From positions 2,605,255 to 2,669,254 of the forward strand of contig ML133456.1 of the NCBI GenBank assembly GCA_003864495.1: 64,000 bases of DNA, given 5' to 3'. The DNA comes from Nemopilema nomurai (lineage: Eukaryota > Cnidaria > Scyphozoa > Rhizostomeae > Rhizostomatidae). The position numbers were made by a program, and so were the translations under genes. Positions 12,460 through 24,400 of the stretch are shown in pieces. The notes under the pieces were generated by a model that was given only the letters and a program-made list of their open reading frames with translations, was not told the DNA's origin and made no database searches. Numbering within the stretch: position 1 is the first letter of the stretch; the number at the start of each line of letters is the position of its first letter.

Positions 12460-14367
12460 ATGTCAGAATCTTTGAAAAGCCAGTACAAGTCTGCAGTACA
12501 GCAAGATATTGCTGAATCTGCTAGAGGAATAATGAAGAGACCAAATAATGTGGCACATTATCAGAAGCTCTTTCAGGTAAGCAGCTGAGCTGGGGCGACA
12601 CGACCGGCCTAGCAACAGTAGGTTGCAAGCGATCCACTGGCAGGCAATTGACAATAACTCTTATTATTGATAATAGCAATTAAATGGTTAACCAGCCAAA
12701 CATCAAATAAGAAATCGATTGCTGGCTATATTTCGTATTCAGCGAATTGCTGTTCAAATAAATAGATTTAAAAATTAGCACAGCAAGCAAATCATCAGCG
12801 AAGCTGTGTTTATTCTGTATTGCTTTTATAACAAACCGTTGAAGTCAATAAGCAGAAAAATATTCTGTTAATGGCTGAAAATAGAATTCTGCACCATCAT
12901 TGAAATTAATCTATATGCTTAAAAATCATAATTTTATTACAGGGTTATTCCATGAAAGATCATGCGTTTTTTGGCGAATTTTGAAACCCATGTACTTAGA
13001 TTTTGCTCATTTTTATATCAGACAATACAGCCTAATTTAATCTAGTAATTAATTGTGAGGCATAGATTCAAAGAACATGAAAAGTGATGCATTTAAACGG
13101 GATGTGTCAGATTCATAGACTAAGAAAGGTTCAACACTATATATAAACAACAAATTATCTAAAAATCTGCCAGGATTATTACACATTTCCTGTGATGATA
13201 ACCAGCATATAAGAAACAAAGATGTATAAATATATAAATAATACACAGCAGTGTTGATACTTGTTCACAAAAGTATTCAATAGTATTGATAGTTCAATAG
13301 TATACAGTGCAAACATCCAAGGCAAGTGTTGTAATGGCTGAACTTCCAGAAGCAGATTATGCATCAAAAAATCTTAAAAAAATTCCTTTTGGAGAATAGA
13401 TAATTTAGTAAAGGTATGTATACAATAGTTTTAGAAAATTAGTCATATATAATTGTTCTTTATTTTGATTTTGATGGGATCTCTATCTTTAGAACATATC
13501 ATATAATAATTGGTTCATCTATTTCTAGAAAAATGATGGAATGCCTGTATTTTTGAAAACAAAGACAGATGCTCTCATCTACAGGTTTGCTTTAAGTTTA
13601 TATAACCTTCAAATTTGATGTTTCAATTCATGGGATGTGTAAAATCAAATGTCCAATTATTTTTTCATTCTCTTTAACTTATTTATCTTGAAATCAAGAA
13701 AATTCTTCAATTTTTTTTCTACATATTATTTCCAAAACTAGGCCAACAAACCTAATTTTTCAACAATATGTACTTGATTTGTGGTACAAAATTTCATAAT
13801 AGCAAATATTTTTGTTGTATTCAATTTGCAAAAAATTATGAAAATGGGAGTATACTAGCCTGATACCTTATGTTGTTTCTAGCCTCCATAGCTCTTATTG
13901 AATTAAATTAAAAGGTTATTTCCTTAACTAATACTTTTAATTATCATCAACTGAAAGATGGATTAAGCCTCAATATCTCTGAAAAATGAAAAAAGCTAGC
14001 TTAATTCTAATATAATTGGTTGTTTGTAGATAAAATGGTAGTTTGAACCTCAATTGGTACTGTGTTTGTATAAATCATTTTACCAATTGGGTAAAATTTG
14101 TATTATTTCTGTTAGAAGCTTAGAAATAAACCCTGATCAGGAAAATTTAATACAATCAAATCTGACTTTGAATGGTTTTTATGTGTCCAGAGGTGTGTTT
14201 CTAAGATCATGGTTACAAAATTGTATTTATTTATATATGTTGAAGACATGATAAATCACAACAATCACCTTTCTCTCTTCAGAAATATGATGAGGCTATC
14301 AGTTGTTGGACTTGGTATTACAGCTGTGGCCTTGGGAATGATGGCTGCCGGCAAATTAAAAAAGTAG
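12460..14367 (+). CDS. COX7A: Cytochrome c oxidase subunit 7A
   Basis: Small single-pass subunit of respiratory complex IV in the mitochondrial inner membrane (family also linked to supercomplex assembly). Three exons: 12460-12576, 13529-13584, 14283-14367, phases 0 and 2, 85 residues (family precursors ~80-115). Family signature: YQKLFQ, then NDGMPVFLKTKTDALIYR, matching the animal pattern KLFQ-x-DNG-x-P-V-x-LK...DALLYR, followed by one hydrophobic helix (VVGLGITAVALGMMAAG) and a basic KLKK end. The usual intron position after the KLFQ block fits. Odd point: the first 30 residues (MSESLKSQYK...) contain several acidic residues and do not look like a classic cleavable presequence. The 14367 end faces PCTP only 313 bp away. 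A different upstream exon could provide another N-terminus. Confidence 0.88.
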
Positions 14368-14680
14368 AAAGAACACAGTTGCCTAGTTGCAATAGAGATC
14401 TTACCAAACATTCAAACACAATGAAATTATGTGAACGCCTTATGAATTATGTGATGGTTTTTTAGTTTGTCAAGTAGTCCATTCTTGCTGTCCTGTCATG
14501 TTATGAGAATTTCAGTATGAAAATTACAACTTGTTGGATTCTTGTAGTTTCTTCTAATACATTTTCTACTACAAATATATCTTAAAATGCAACTTGTGCT
14601 TTTAGCACCAAACATAATGAATTACATAAAAAGGCATATAAAATTTTATGGAAACATTTTTTAAAACATTGAAAAATGCC
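14368..14680. other. Convergent 3' interval between COX7A and PCTP
   Basis: Tail-to-tail spacing of 313 bp. I see no clear AATAAA on the plus strand here. The 3' ends of both transcripts probably meet or overlap in this AT-rich interval. Confidence 0.4.
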
Positions 14681-17412
14681 CTAGGACTTTTTTGCCTCTG
14701 TTATCTTTTTTACTTTGTATTGTTCATATGATTCGCAAGCTGATTTCATTGATGTCAGGAAAGATGGTATGCCAGTCTGAAATGTAGGAATATTGCATTT
14801 TAAGATAAATCAAGAATAATAGCAATTAAAGTTTAAAATAATACTTTGAGGTAACTTTAAAATTTATTAGCTGTTCTATTTTTGTTTCATTTCATCTTGA
14901 TATCATTTCGTTTCATTTCCCTTATGTAGCTGCCAATGACAAATTAAAGTTTTCACTTTCTTTTCCTATAAATACATAATTAAAAGTTCTTGCATTTAAG
15001 AAATTGATTGAAATTTGTGCACCTTAACCCTTGTTTGGAAGATAACTGAATTCACTGTAACTTTGCTTTAAAAGGAATTTTTATAAAACTTCAATAAGTA
15101 AAAGTAGAATTTAAAATGGTTGATTTTAAAGAAGTACATAAAATGATTTTGAATAACTAAAGTACTTAACAAACAAGAAGTACAACTGGATATACTTATG
15201 AGTGCTCTAAACTTTTCATATTACAAATTTTCATTATATCAAACTTATCCTGAAACACTTTAAAGAAGCAATGTGTTTCAAAAAACAGTTTTAGCCCTAC
15301 CTTTGCTGCCCAATTGACCAACCAAGATGGTATCATTCCCTTTGGGTTGTCATAGTAATGCATGTATGCTATGAAATTAAGAAAATACAAGTTTTGTGTT
15401 AATGGCAGAGCAATTAAGCTAGTAGGTGAAAAATGAAAGTATGGTATATTCCAACGCCCAATGAAAAGAAATTTTAAAGTTAATTCCTAACTAACCTTTT
15501 GTACTTTTGAAGCCATCATCTTGAATAACCATGTACTGGTGATAGTCATCTACTCTAATAACTTTCTTCTTAGCTGGAACTGATCCAGCATTAGAACTTC
15601 TCGATAAGATTATCCATGTGTCCTTTCCGCCATGCACAAAGTGCTTTGATTTCCGCACATAACAATACTAGCAAGGTTGTGAAGGATCTTAGCATCAACA
15701 ATTTTCAATCAGCCACTGTATTGTATTCCGTTTTTTATCTTCTCACTAAATTTTAAAACCCTCATTGTTTCGCCATGGATCAAATTTTAATCTAGGTATC
15801 AGATATCTTTCTATATTACTGTGGAAAAGATACATCTCGGTTTGACAGTGGAAATGGGTATTTTACATCCCAATAGATTACACAGGTGTTCTCAGCTTCA
15901 ACTTCCTTCAACTCTAAAACAAGATAGATTATTTTGATTTGATCATTACAGGGGATATTTCATATCATCCAAGAAAAATCACTAATCTATCTGGTATGAT
16001 CCTTTATGAGTTAGCTGAATTCTCCCATATTTTAGAATTTATAAGCAGCTAATGAAGACAAACCTGATAAAAGCTATTGGAGGGTACAAAGTTGTTTATA
16101 CCCATTACAATACTACTAAGAAATATCCTGACTTCTCTCAGGTGCTGCTTTGTTTTACTAGCTTTTTGCCAAATCTGGCTAATCTACAATATTGTGCATG
16201 AGAATAAAATAATAAATTGGGCTAAATTTATTTGTGGTAAAGCAAACATTTCTTAACTTTGTCTCTTACTTTTTGTTATTTATGAATGGAATTTCTTCGC
16301 TGAAAAAAGTTTAATTGACTTCATTAAACTTTGTCCATTGAAGGGTATGCATGCATAATCTCACAATTACTTTTCTTTTAAAAAGCAAACAGTTCAGGCT
16401 TACTAACATGAAGTACCATAGCATTACAGTGTATTTTGTATGAAGACCTCTGATGCAGGTAAATGTAATCATTGCCATTAAACACTATTTATTAAAAATC
16501 CTATACTTCATGAATAAAATACATAACAGAAAGCCACTTAGATGGTATTTTTTATGATTCCATTTTCTTCATTTTAGTGGTAAGAACAGTAATGGGATTT
16601 CATTTTCCAACAATTCTTAATGGAATGAAGAATGAAAACATAGTGGTTTGTATTAAACCTTTGTACACTTGTCTTTCTGTACACAAGGATGTGTTATTTT
16701 CTTGACATTAAGTCTAACAGCATGGTTAAAGTGTACACCAACCAGCCACATAAGAATCCCAAGTTTTTCTGTAATCCAGATCCATGTACACCTCTTGACA
16801 GATGCTTCCATGGCATCCAATATTTCCAACAACTTTGTACTCATACAGCCCAGAACTCTTAAAACAATTAATAGAAATTAAATAAGGCTTGGTTTTCGTT
16901 TGTAAATTGAAGCAAGACAAATTATGAGGAAAGGTCTCATTTAAAGAAAATGATTAAGCATTACAACATTGCACCATAGTACCAGGTCTCAAACACGCAA
17001 AAATCCACAACCCTTGACCAGGCAGCCCAGGCGATGTAGACCATTACAGGCATATTCCGCAGGAACCCTTTCTGTTCGTGATACCATAGCCTTAGATTAC
17101 GTGCCATTGAATGTTCAGGCCGGTGTACAGAAATGGTTCTCATTATTTAGCCAGTTTTACCAGTCGATGAGCCAGCCAGGCCTAACAGTCACGTTGTTTC
17201 TGTGCTATTGATGTTGGTACGCGAAATTAACTGGGTTGAGCCCACATACCTTTATTCGATTGCGAGGGGTACGAAGGGGAAATAGGTTTTGTCACCTGAA
17301 TAAACTTCCGGTAAATCTTGACATCCATGGTTTCAATGAAAAATTCATATTCTGACAGATCAGGGTCCGCAAATTCCTTTAATACAACTTCAAACTCGTG
17401 ATCAGAAAACAT
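14681..17412 (-). CDS. PCTP: Phosphatidylcholine transfer protein (StARD2), START domain
   Basis: Cytosolic START-domain protein that carries phosphatidylcholine between membranes. Six exons on the minus strand: 17296-17412, 16743-16857, 15834-15913, 15496-15667, 15301-15368, 14681-14776; all phases join to 215 residues, the family's usual length (human 214). Landmarks: KIYR...SSGLYEYKVVG, YMDLDYRKTWDSY, VIYWDVKYPFPLSNRD, VIRVDDYHQY, YYDNPKGMIPSWLVNWAAK, GIPSFLTSMKSAC. R69 and D73 sit where human PCTP has its lipid-contacting Arg78 and Asp82. The start is the first Met of exon 1 and matches the family's N-terminal length. It is divergent from TRMT5 (1.1 kb) and convergent with COX7A. StARD7 or StARD10 are less likely because they are longer. 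The gene looks intact. Confidence 0.95.
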
Positions 17413-18553
17413 GTCGATAGCAATTGGCGGCTAACTTCTCCCCTTATCTGATAAAATTCAGAGTCAGGATTAAACTGGAATGGCTCTGTGCACAACAACA
17501 AGCAAAGCCTCGTTCTGACTCTCAGTTGCGAAAGATCACATTCCACTTTTAGCAGTTCTTGGAAGTCCAGGGGGTAGTTCGTATTTTCATGTCTTCTTCC
17601 CATTTGCGTAATAATTATTTTCGTTTTGTAATAGGCAGCTGAGAACATGATCTGAATTCACTGCAGAGGAAGTGGGGTGGCATTTTTCCGACAGATGGAC
17701 AAGGTTTCTGTATTTCTGCTGTTTTTGACCCTAAATTAATATCCGTTACAAACTTCATTGATTGAAAGGGGTTTCGCAACGCTGCATTTTCAAAAAATTA
17801 AAAATCGGGGGCATGTTTCACGGCAGATTTGCAGGAAATTTATTTGTGTAGGGATGTGATCAGAAAAGATTTAAAATATATTTCAGCAATTTTGCCACGT
17901 TATTTTTTAGCAGAGGGTGGTAAAAACGCCCGATTTTGGCTACGGCTTGAGTTCTTGGCACTTTCCGGGACGGTGATTGGCTTGGCGGTGATAACCTGAT
18001 TTCCTGTCCCGGCGTGAGAAACCACGTGATTTAGGCTATCCATCATACAGGGTGTATTGTTTGCAACCAGTGGCGTGCCGAGGGGATTTTGAGTGCAACA
18101 TGAGAAATTTACCGACAGGGTTGATTAAAGGTAGTTAATCATAGAGCACAAATTTTACACTCTAGTACCGTAGGTTCCCTTGTGTCTAAGTTAGATATAA
18201 CAAAAGTGCAAATCTTATTCTTCCCGGAAATACCGACACACTGTTATAGTTCTTTCAACTTTTACCGACAGGCAAAACATTACCGACGGCTTCTACAAAA
18301 AGTGGGGGATGTGACACCCCCCCCCCCCCCAACACCCCCTACTTCGACACGCCCCTGTTTGCAACATTTAGTTGACGCCAAAAAATAAATAATGAAGCAG
18401 CTGATTTAAATGTTAAGTTGTTCTTCACTATTGTTCTTAATGTAATTTTGGATTTAATAATGTAATTTTTTGAATTGTGTTTCACCACCTGAACCATGTT
18501 GCTTCATGACAGCTATAAACAACAACAGCAACATTCGGCGTGAACTCCAGAAG
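17413..18553. promoter_or_regulatory. Divergent upstream interval of PCTP (minus) and TRMT5 (plus)
   Basis: 1.1 kb separates two opposing start codons, so the promoters of both genes should lie here. It contains the 290 bp hAT-type MITE (18068-18357) and, at its right edge, a YY1-like motif. No TATA box is convincing on either side. Confidence 0.45.
18068..18357. mobile_element. hAT-type MITE, 290 bp, with 8-bp target duplication
   Basis: Flanked by a perfect 8-bp direct repeat TTTGCAAC (18060-18067 and 18358-18365). The element starts CAGTGGCGTGCCGAGG and ends with the complement of CAGGGGCGTGTCGAAG, i.e. terminal inverted repeats with 13 of 16 matches. An 8-bp duplication and CAG-starting ends are hallmarks of hAT transposons. 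There is no transposase, so it is non-autonomous. Inside are an uninterrupted C run (about 18317-18330) and several scattered copies of the motif ACCGACA. It lies between the divergent starts of PCTP and TRMT5. Confidence 0.88.
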
Positions 18554-18562
18554 ATGGCGGCC
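18551..18562 (+). promoter_or_regulatory. YY1-type motif overlapping the TRMT5 start codon
   Basis: AAGATGGCGGCC spans the proposed ATG and matches the YY1 consensus AAnATGGCGGC, which in animals often sits at or just downstream of the transcription start, around initiation codons. It supports 18554 as the start and implies a very short 5' UTR. An in-frame ATG at 18470 is possible but unsupported. Confidence 0.5.
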
Positions 18563-21177
18563 AAGATTTTTCCACCTCCAGTTGTCAAAGGTATGCTAAA
18601 TAAAAGATTGCTTGCGGCGGCAATATTCTTTTTTGCTTTTGAAAACGAATGAGCAATCATCAATATGCAGGACAGAGAGTTTTTACTCTTCCCATACATG
18701 GGGGGAGAGAGCAACTTTTCAGATTTGAAAGTGCTCTTTTTTGGCCCCCATGATGGCATATGGGCTTACCTGTGAAAGGAATCGCTGATGCTCCCACGGG
18801 GGCTAGGGGGCTTCGCCCCCCATAATCTTTCTCGGCAATTTGCCCTCTCCCAAAGATTTTTGGCTTTTGGTTCATAGCTTTGGAATGAATTGCTCAAGCA
18901 TTCTCGCCAAACTGCCGCATGCATTTATTCCTTACTTCAAATTTTATCACCAAGTAAGGCGTTATTTTGTAAATATATTGTGTCCGTACACTACCATCAC
19001 GGGATTTTCTGTGAAGCCCCCTCCCCCCATTTTTCTCAGGCTAGAATCGCCCCTGAAAGGAATCTAAGAATAAAAATGCAACAAGATTACTCATTTGCAG
19101 ATGGAAAATTCAATTGAAGAAATATGAAGATTTTGTTGCCATGCCCATTCTGTGCCTTGGCAATAATTACAGCTTGACTTGAATCAATGCACGGGATTCT
19201 CAAAAGGTCTATGTACAAAATGTATATATATATATTATTAGACATTATAAATTTCCTCTGTTACAGGCCAACCCACCTTCTTTATTATGACTCTTCTCCA
19301 TTCTCCACTCTAGGCATGCAGGTATTAGACAAAGCAGCCTTTTTGAGCAGTTTTGTAGTTTTGGCCCTTCGTGTTGAAGCAAAAAACTGCAACAAAGCAA
19401 GAAAAGGCTTGTCCAGAATTCTGTTAAGAAGGCCAAAGGTAAAATCTATTGTTCCAGACCAAGATGATTGCAAGAAGAAATTGTTGCTATTTGATTCAAA
19501 GTTTATGAATTTAAATGATTTGAAAGAAGAAGAGAAAAAATGTATAAAGGAGAATGATGGCGAAGTAGCACAGCATCAGATCAGTTGTTCATATGATCAG
19601 TTTACAGCAGATGAAATACTCACTGCAGTCTTGCCAGATGGAATGGAGAAAACTACAGCATTTGAAACAGTTGGTCACATAGCGCATATGAACTTGAGGG
19701 AATGTCATCTTCCTTTCAAGAACCTTATTGGTGAGTAAGATACAGTACAAAGATGTTGTCTTGCTAAAAAACATTCAAAAATTTCTTGGTACTATTATTA
19801 TACTTCATACCTGAAATTTTTGTTTTGGTGAAGGTCTTCAAATGAGTGAGAATGCATCTTATTATTATAAAACTAATTTATGAAGTTAGGCAGTTTTAAG
19901 CAACATTGCCACACTAGTGAATTTTAATACAGAGACAGACAGTTTTTCAACAAATAATTTGATTAATATGTAAATTCCTGTCAGCAATTTTCACTACATT
20001 AAAATTATCACACAAGGTAAAACATACATTTTCAGTTTAAGTGGGTTTTTTATGTCCAGTCTGTAAGTTATACATTGACAGGAGGGGATAGTTCTACACT
20101 TTAAGTTATACATCTCCATCTTGCTCTGCCAACAGTCCTTTTAGGTTTAACTCACTGTCTCCACTCTGACCCAATTTGTTACGCTTGCCAATATTTCCAC
20201 TGATTGCCTTATTCGACTTGTTTTCCCCAGAATTTTTCTTGTTCTTACAATGGCCTCAATGTCAAACTATAGATTCAAAATCTGCACGATTTTTGATACA
20301 TTTTTAGCACTTATTGTTGTGCCTATTTTTAGGGCAAGTGATATTGGACAAAAACCCAAACATAAGAACAGTTGTAAACAAAACAAATACAATTGAGGAA
20401 ACATTTCGATTCTTCAAGATGGAACTTCTTGCTGGTGAAAATGATACCTATGCGCACATCAAACAACATGATTGTGAATTTGAGTTTGACTTCTCTAAAG
20501 TTTATTGGAATTCAAGATTGCAAACAGAGCATCAAAGGATTGTTGATATTCTGCACCCACATGATGTTGTTTGTGATGTATTTGCTGGTGTTGGTCCATT
20601 TGTTGTTCCAGCTGCCAAAAAGGGGTGTTTTGTATATGCTAATGATCTCAACCCAGAATCATACAAAGCTCTTTGCCACAACATTACAAAGAATAAAGTT
20701 TCAAATAAAGTTGTTGCCTGCAATCTAGATGGAAGAGATTTCTTAAGAAAACAATTTGGGATAGGTTTGTTAGAGGAACAAAGAATGGAGGAAAGCAGCA
20801 CAACAAAAAATATCAATCATATAATAATGAATCTTCCTGCAATTGCCATTGAATTTTTAGATGTTTTCAGAGATATTAATATTCAGAAACACAGAAATCT
20901 TAATGGGGTAACATTTCATTGTTACTGCTTCTCAAAGACTGATGATCCATTTCAAGACGTAGAAGAGAGAGTGAGACAAATTTTGGGGTCCAAAGTCAAG
21001 AATTGTAAAGTACACATGGTGAGAAATGTAGCACCAAAAAAGCTGATGATGTGCATCTCATTCCAGTTTTCAGAAGGCTCTGAATACACCAAAGCAGCCA
21101 TTTCTGACCATGTTGAACTTGCAGAATCAGACATCTGTTCAAATCAACGAGGAATAAAAAGACCAGCAGAAGATTGA
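18554..21177 (+). CDS. TRMT5: tRNA (guanine(37)-N1)-methyltransferase
   Basis: Class I SAM-dependent enzyme that makes m1G37 (and primes wybutosine) next to the anticodon, preventing frameshifting; eukaryotic Trm5 acts in nucleus/cytosol and mitochondria. Three exons: 18554-18590, 19314-19730, 20333-21177, phases 1 and 1, 432 residues (human 509). D1-like N-terminal region (VLDKAAF...), bridging part (LPFKNLIGQVILDKNP), FDFSKVYWNSRLQTEH at ~203-218, SAM motif DVFAGVGPF at 233-241, NDLNPES at 255-261, NLDGRDF at 282-288, and the NLPA motif at 318-321 with the conserved catalytic-site Asn. The C-terminus ends in a short basic tail. Using the in-frame Met at 18470 would add 28 residues, which could act in mitochondrial targeting. 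The 3' end faces the membrane-protein gene 241 bp away. Confidence 0.95.
18773..19064. repeat. GC-rich insert in TRMT5 intron 1, bounded by 11-bp direct repeats
   Basis: TGAAAGGAATC occurs at 18773-18783 and again at 19054-19064. The 270 bp between contain a perfect GC hairpin (GGGGGC-TTC-GCCCCC, 18806-18820) and a C-rich stretch near 19018-19028, unlike the AT-rich surroundings. It ends with CTAGAATCGCCCCTG, which resembles a transposon end, but no inverted partner is found at the left side. Probably a decayed mobile insertion. Confidence 0.45.
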
Positions 21178-21418
21178 AGTGTATAATTATTTTATTTTGA
21201 ATTGTACATATGTCTTTTAAAAAGGAAAAGTAAGGACTTCTAAAAAGGACAACAAAACAAGGCTCACACTCAATGAATTATGAGCATTCATGTTTAGAAT
21301 GTCTATAAGTATAGAATTAAAACTCACCCTAATATTAACATAATCAAAGTCATTTTTTACTGTCCATTTATATGTATTCAAAAGGATTCTCACATGTGTC
21401 TTGCATTTGGTTGTTTTG
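21178..21418. terminator. Convergent 3' interval of TRMT5 and the minus-strand membrane gene
   Basis: The two stop codons are 241 bp apart. A minus-strand AATAAA (21191-21196) lies just 14 bp beyond the TRMT5 stop, and a plus-strand ATTAAA variant is at 21316-21321. If both are used, the two 3' UTRs overlap as an antisense pair. Confidence 0.4.
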
Positions 21419-24400
21419 TCAATTTTGGTGCTCCACTTTCCTGATTCTTGTCATAATATGGTGATGTAAAAGTGGAACAAGAAATTTGAATGACACAATA
21501 AGAAGTATCAATGTATAGCAAACAATCATCCAGGATTTGACTGACAGTCCAAATTGTAAAGTATCTACAACTAAAAATTTAAAATTGAGTTAGAGCTTAA
21601 CTAAAAATTTAAAATTGAGTTAGAGCTATAAAATTCATGACATTCCTGTCTCTTTCAACTGCAGAATTATAGGCACTTAAGTGTTTGTCATAAACAGAAG
21701 TGGAATGATTTAAAGTCATATGACCTTCATACAATTATAACATTGTAATTGGGTGGCACATTATTCATCCTCTTGCCAATCCAGTTCCTTTCTTTGAAAG
21801 AAAAATATCTCATTTTCTTTGTCATCCAATTTTGTAAAACCAGTAAACAAGCATGGAGCAAAAAAATTTGATATAAGCTGGACAATACCACACTCTCAAC
21901 AAAAGGGTGCCTTTTTAACCTGATCAGTGTTAACAATGTTATTTCAACAATGTTAAATTACGGGCTTATATAGAGGAGGCTTATGAGAGATAGTGGCTTA
22001 TTAAAACCAAAGCAAGAATACTAAAAACATGTTTTTAAGCAATTTTATGCGAATATTCTCAAATCTGTCTTGTGTTCAATGGAAGGCTGCATAGAAGCAC
22101 AACTGAAGGCTGCAGAGACATAAGAAGCAAAACTGAGGAAGAAAGCAAATTAGATAGTGGAAGTATTAAAAGTAAAAACAATATAAGCAACCACCTAAAA
22201 CGCGGCTTAATAGAGAAGGGGGGCTTATTCAAAATCTTTGCATGATAAGGGGGGAAAGAGCTTTTGCGGTATTCTAAAATAGCTATTTACATTAATTGTG
22301 AAAATTAAGCAATGTCTACAAATTTCTAGTCATGAACAAAAATCACTTATACCATATACCATATACTTAATAAACCTAATGATCCACAGCAGGACCAAAA
22401 ACCTATTTATTTGGACGCAAACTAATGACAACTTGACACACTATAAAAGCCTGAAACTAATTAGTACTAATTGCCAGTTTTTCTAACTCTTTGAAGTTAA
22501 AGTCAAGTTCAACTTCACAAACCAAATAGAAACTGACTTATTTTAAAAAACAACATATTTGAGAATTTATGATATTTATTTTGGCTAGTATATGGAAATG
22601 AAACTTTGTAATAGATACCATAACTTAAATAACTCATATATTAATCAAATTTTCAAAAATTATTCCTAGCTAAAAGAAAGATAAATATTTATGGCATATG
22701 ATTTGAATAATCAAAAAACGATGAAGATTTATGCATACCTATGTTGTATACAATTGGGTCTTTGAGACTGTCATGGTTAAAGGGAAAGCCAGTCCTGTAT
22801 GCTATAACCTTTGCAAAATACCCCTAGTAAAGAGAAAAAAGCATTGTTAGGTAAATTGTTTACAAGTAGAAACGAAAACCATGCATATGATGCAGGGATA
22901 GACCAAATTTAGCAATACATTTTGCATGAAGCAATGAAAGTTTGCACCAATGAAGGGCATATAAATCTATCTAGCATCAAGGAACAAAACTGGCAAAGAA
23001 CATCGTTTTCACAAACCTCTATTGTATGATCAGTTGTGAATACTGTTTTCTCAATGTTCAGGATTTGTCTTGATTTGAATTTCCATATGTCATCTTTGCA
23101 AGTTACATGTATAACAAAGTCTGTAGGAATCTGGTTTGAAATAATTTACTTTATTTGAGTAAGATTAAAGTAGAATCCTTACCAAGTAAAGATAGATGGA
23201 TTAGAGACTGGTTTAAAAATGATTTAACTATTAACAAAGCCAACAGTACTCCTGCAAATAAATATTATTCCAATGGTGGTTAGAAATCACCAAATAAAAG
23301 AAATCTAATTTTATTATTGAGAATTAACACAGTGAAGCAAATATAAAGTCCTGTTGATATCAAAGTTCTGTTTTAAATGGACATGTTTTGCTGGCATTTG
23401 AAGCACCAAATAAATAATAAAATCTGAGCCTTTAGTTGTTTAAGTACTTACAACAGCTGGATAGGAAATCCTTATTTCGTATGTGGTATTTGCTAGAAGT
23501 CCCTCTAGTTTGTATAAAGCAGCACTCTGGTCATATAATACCTGCAAGAAAGCCAAACAACTTCTGATGTAAGTTGCTAGTGGTTGAAACAAAAAAATTA
23601 ACATGGAAAGGAAAAAAGCTTTCTCATTCAAAGCAAAGTTTTTGTTGCAAATAGAAATTTTTCTTGAAGCACTGAATCTTTTTTCCCAGAAGATGCAATC
23701 CAGTAGAATCATTTTAGCATAAGCCAATAGGATGGTTCATTGTGGTCAAACTAGCTCCTAGGTTCATGAAGCTTTATTGCTTATACAGCTATTTGGTTTA
23801 TTTTTCTTGCCTTCAACAAAAACATTAAAAAGCTTACAGTAGACAAATGGTTCTAATTACCTCATTATAAACTTGAATATCAGGCTCAAGTCTGCAGCAA
23901 GAATAAAATTTGATAATTCAATATTAAGAAATTAATATGTAAAGTAGACAAAATAAAAGAAGAATTTTGCAAAAATAATGCTGTGTCTATTAATTTAAAA
24001 AAAGACACTATAAAGAAGAATTATGTCGAAGAGTTACAGCTCAGATTGGCTGCATTGACAATGAAGAGTGCAGATACACTTTCCTTTTCTATCAGCCTCT
24101 GGATATTTTCTAAATGTTATCTGCACGTTACAATAGCAGCGAAGGATAAACTGCACAATTTTTGTGGATTGGGTGTTTGCTGCTATATAAACGAGACAAA
24201 AGAGACATAAATTCGAATCTTTGCATTCAAACCATCAAAATTTTTTGTAAAATACATAGTATAATAATAAGAGCTAGTGTGTTCATCGAAAGCAAAAAAC
24301 CATATCAAAGCAATTGGTTGATTCAGGTGATACAGTCGAGCTGTATGCCAATACCTTTTGAAACATGCAGTGTCTTGCGGGCAATTTAAAATCAAAACAA

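Noticed and set aside
13333..13398. Small frame MAELPEADYASKNLKKIPFG followed soon by a GT donor
   Set aside because: It ends in a stop before the donor and lies in the COX7A intron; possible uORF of an alternative first exon but no support.
19187..19313. Upstream extension of TRMT5 exon 2 (start at 19187)
   Set aside because: The frame crosses the intron; the acceptor at 19313/19314 joins exon 1 in phase and restores the family N-terminus.
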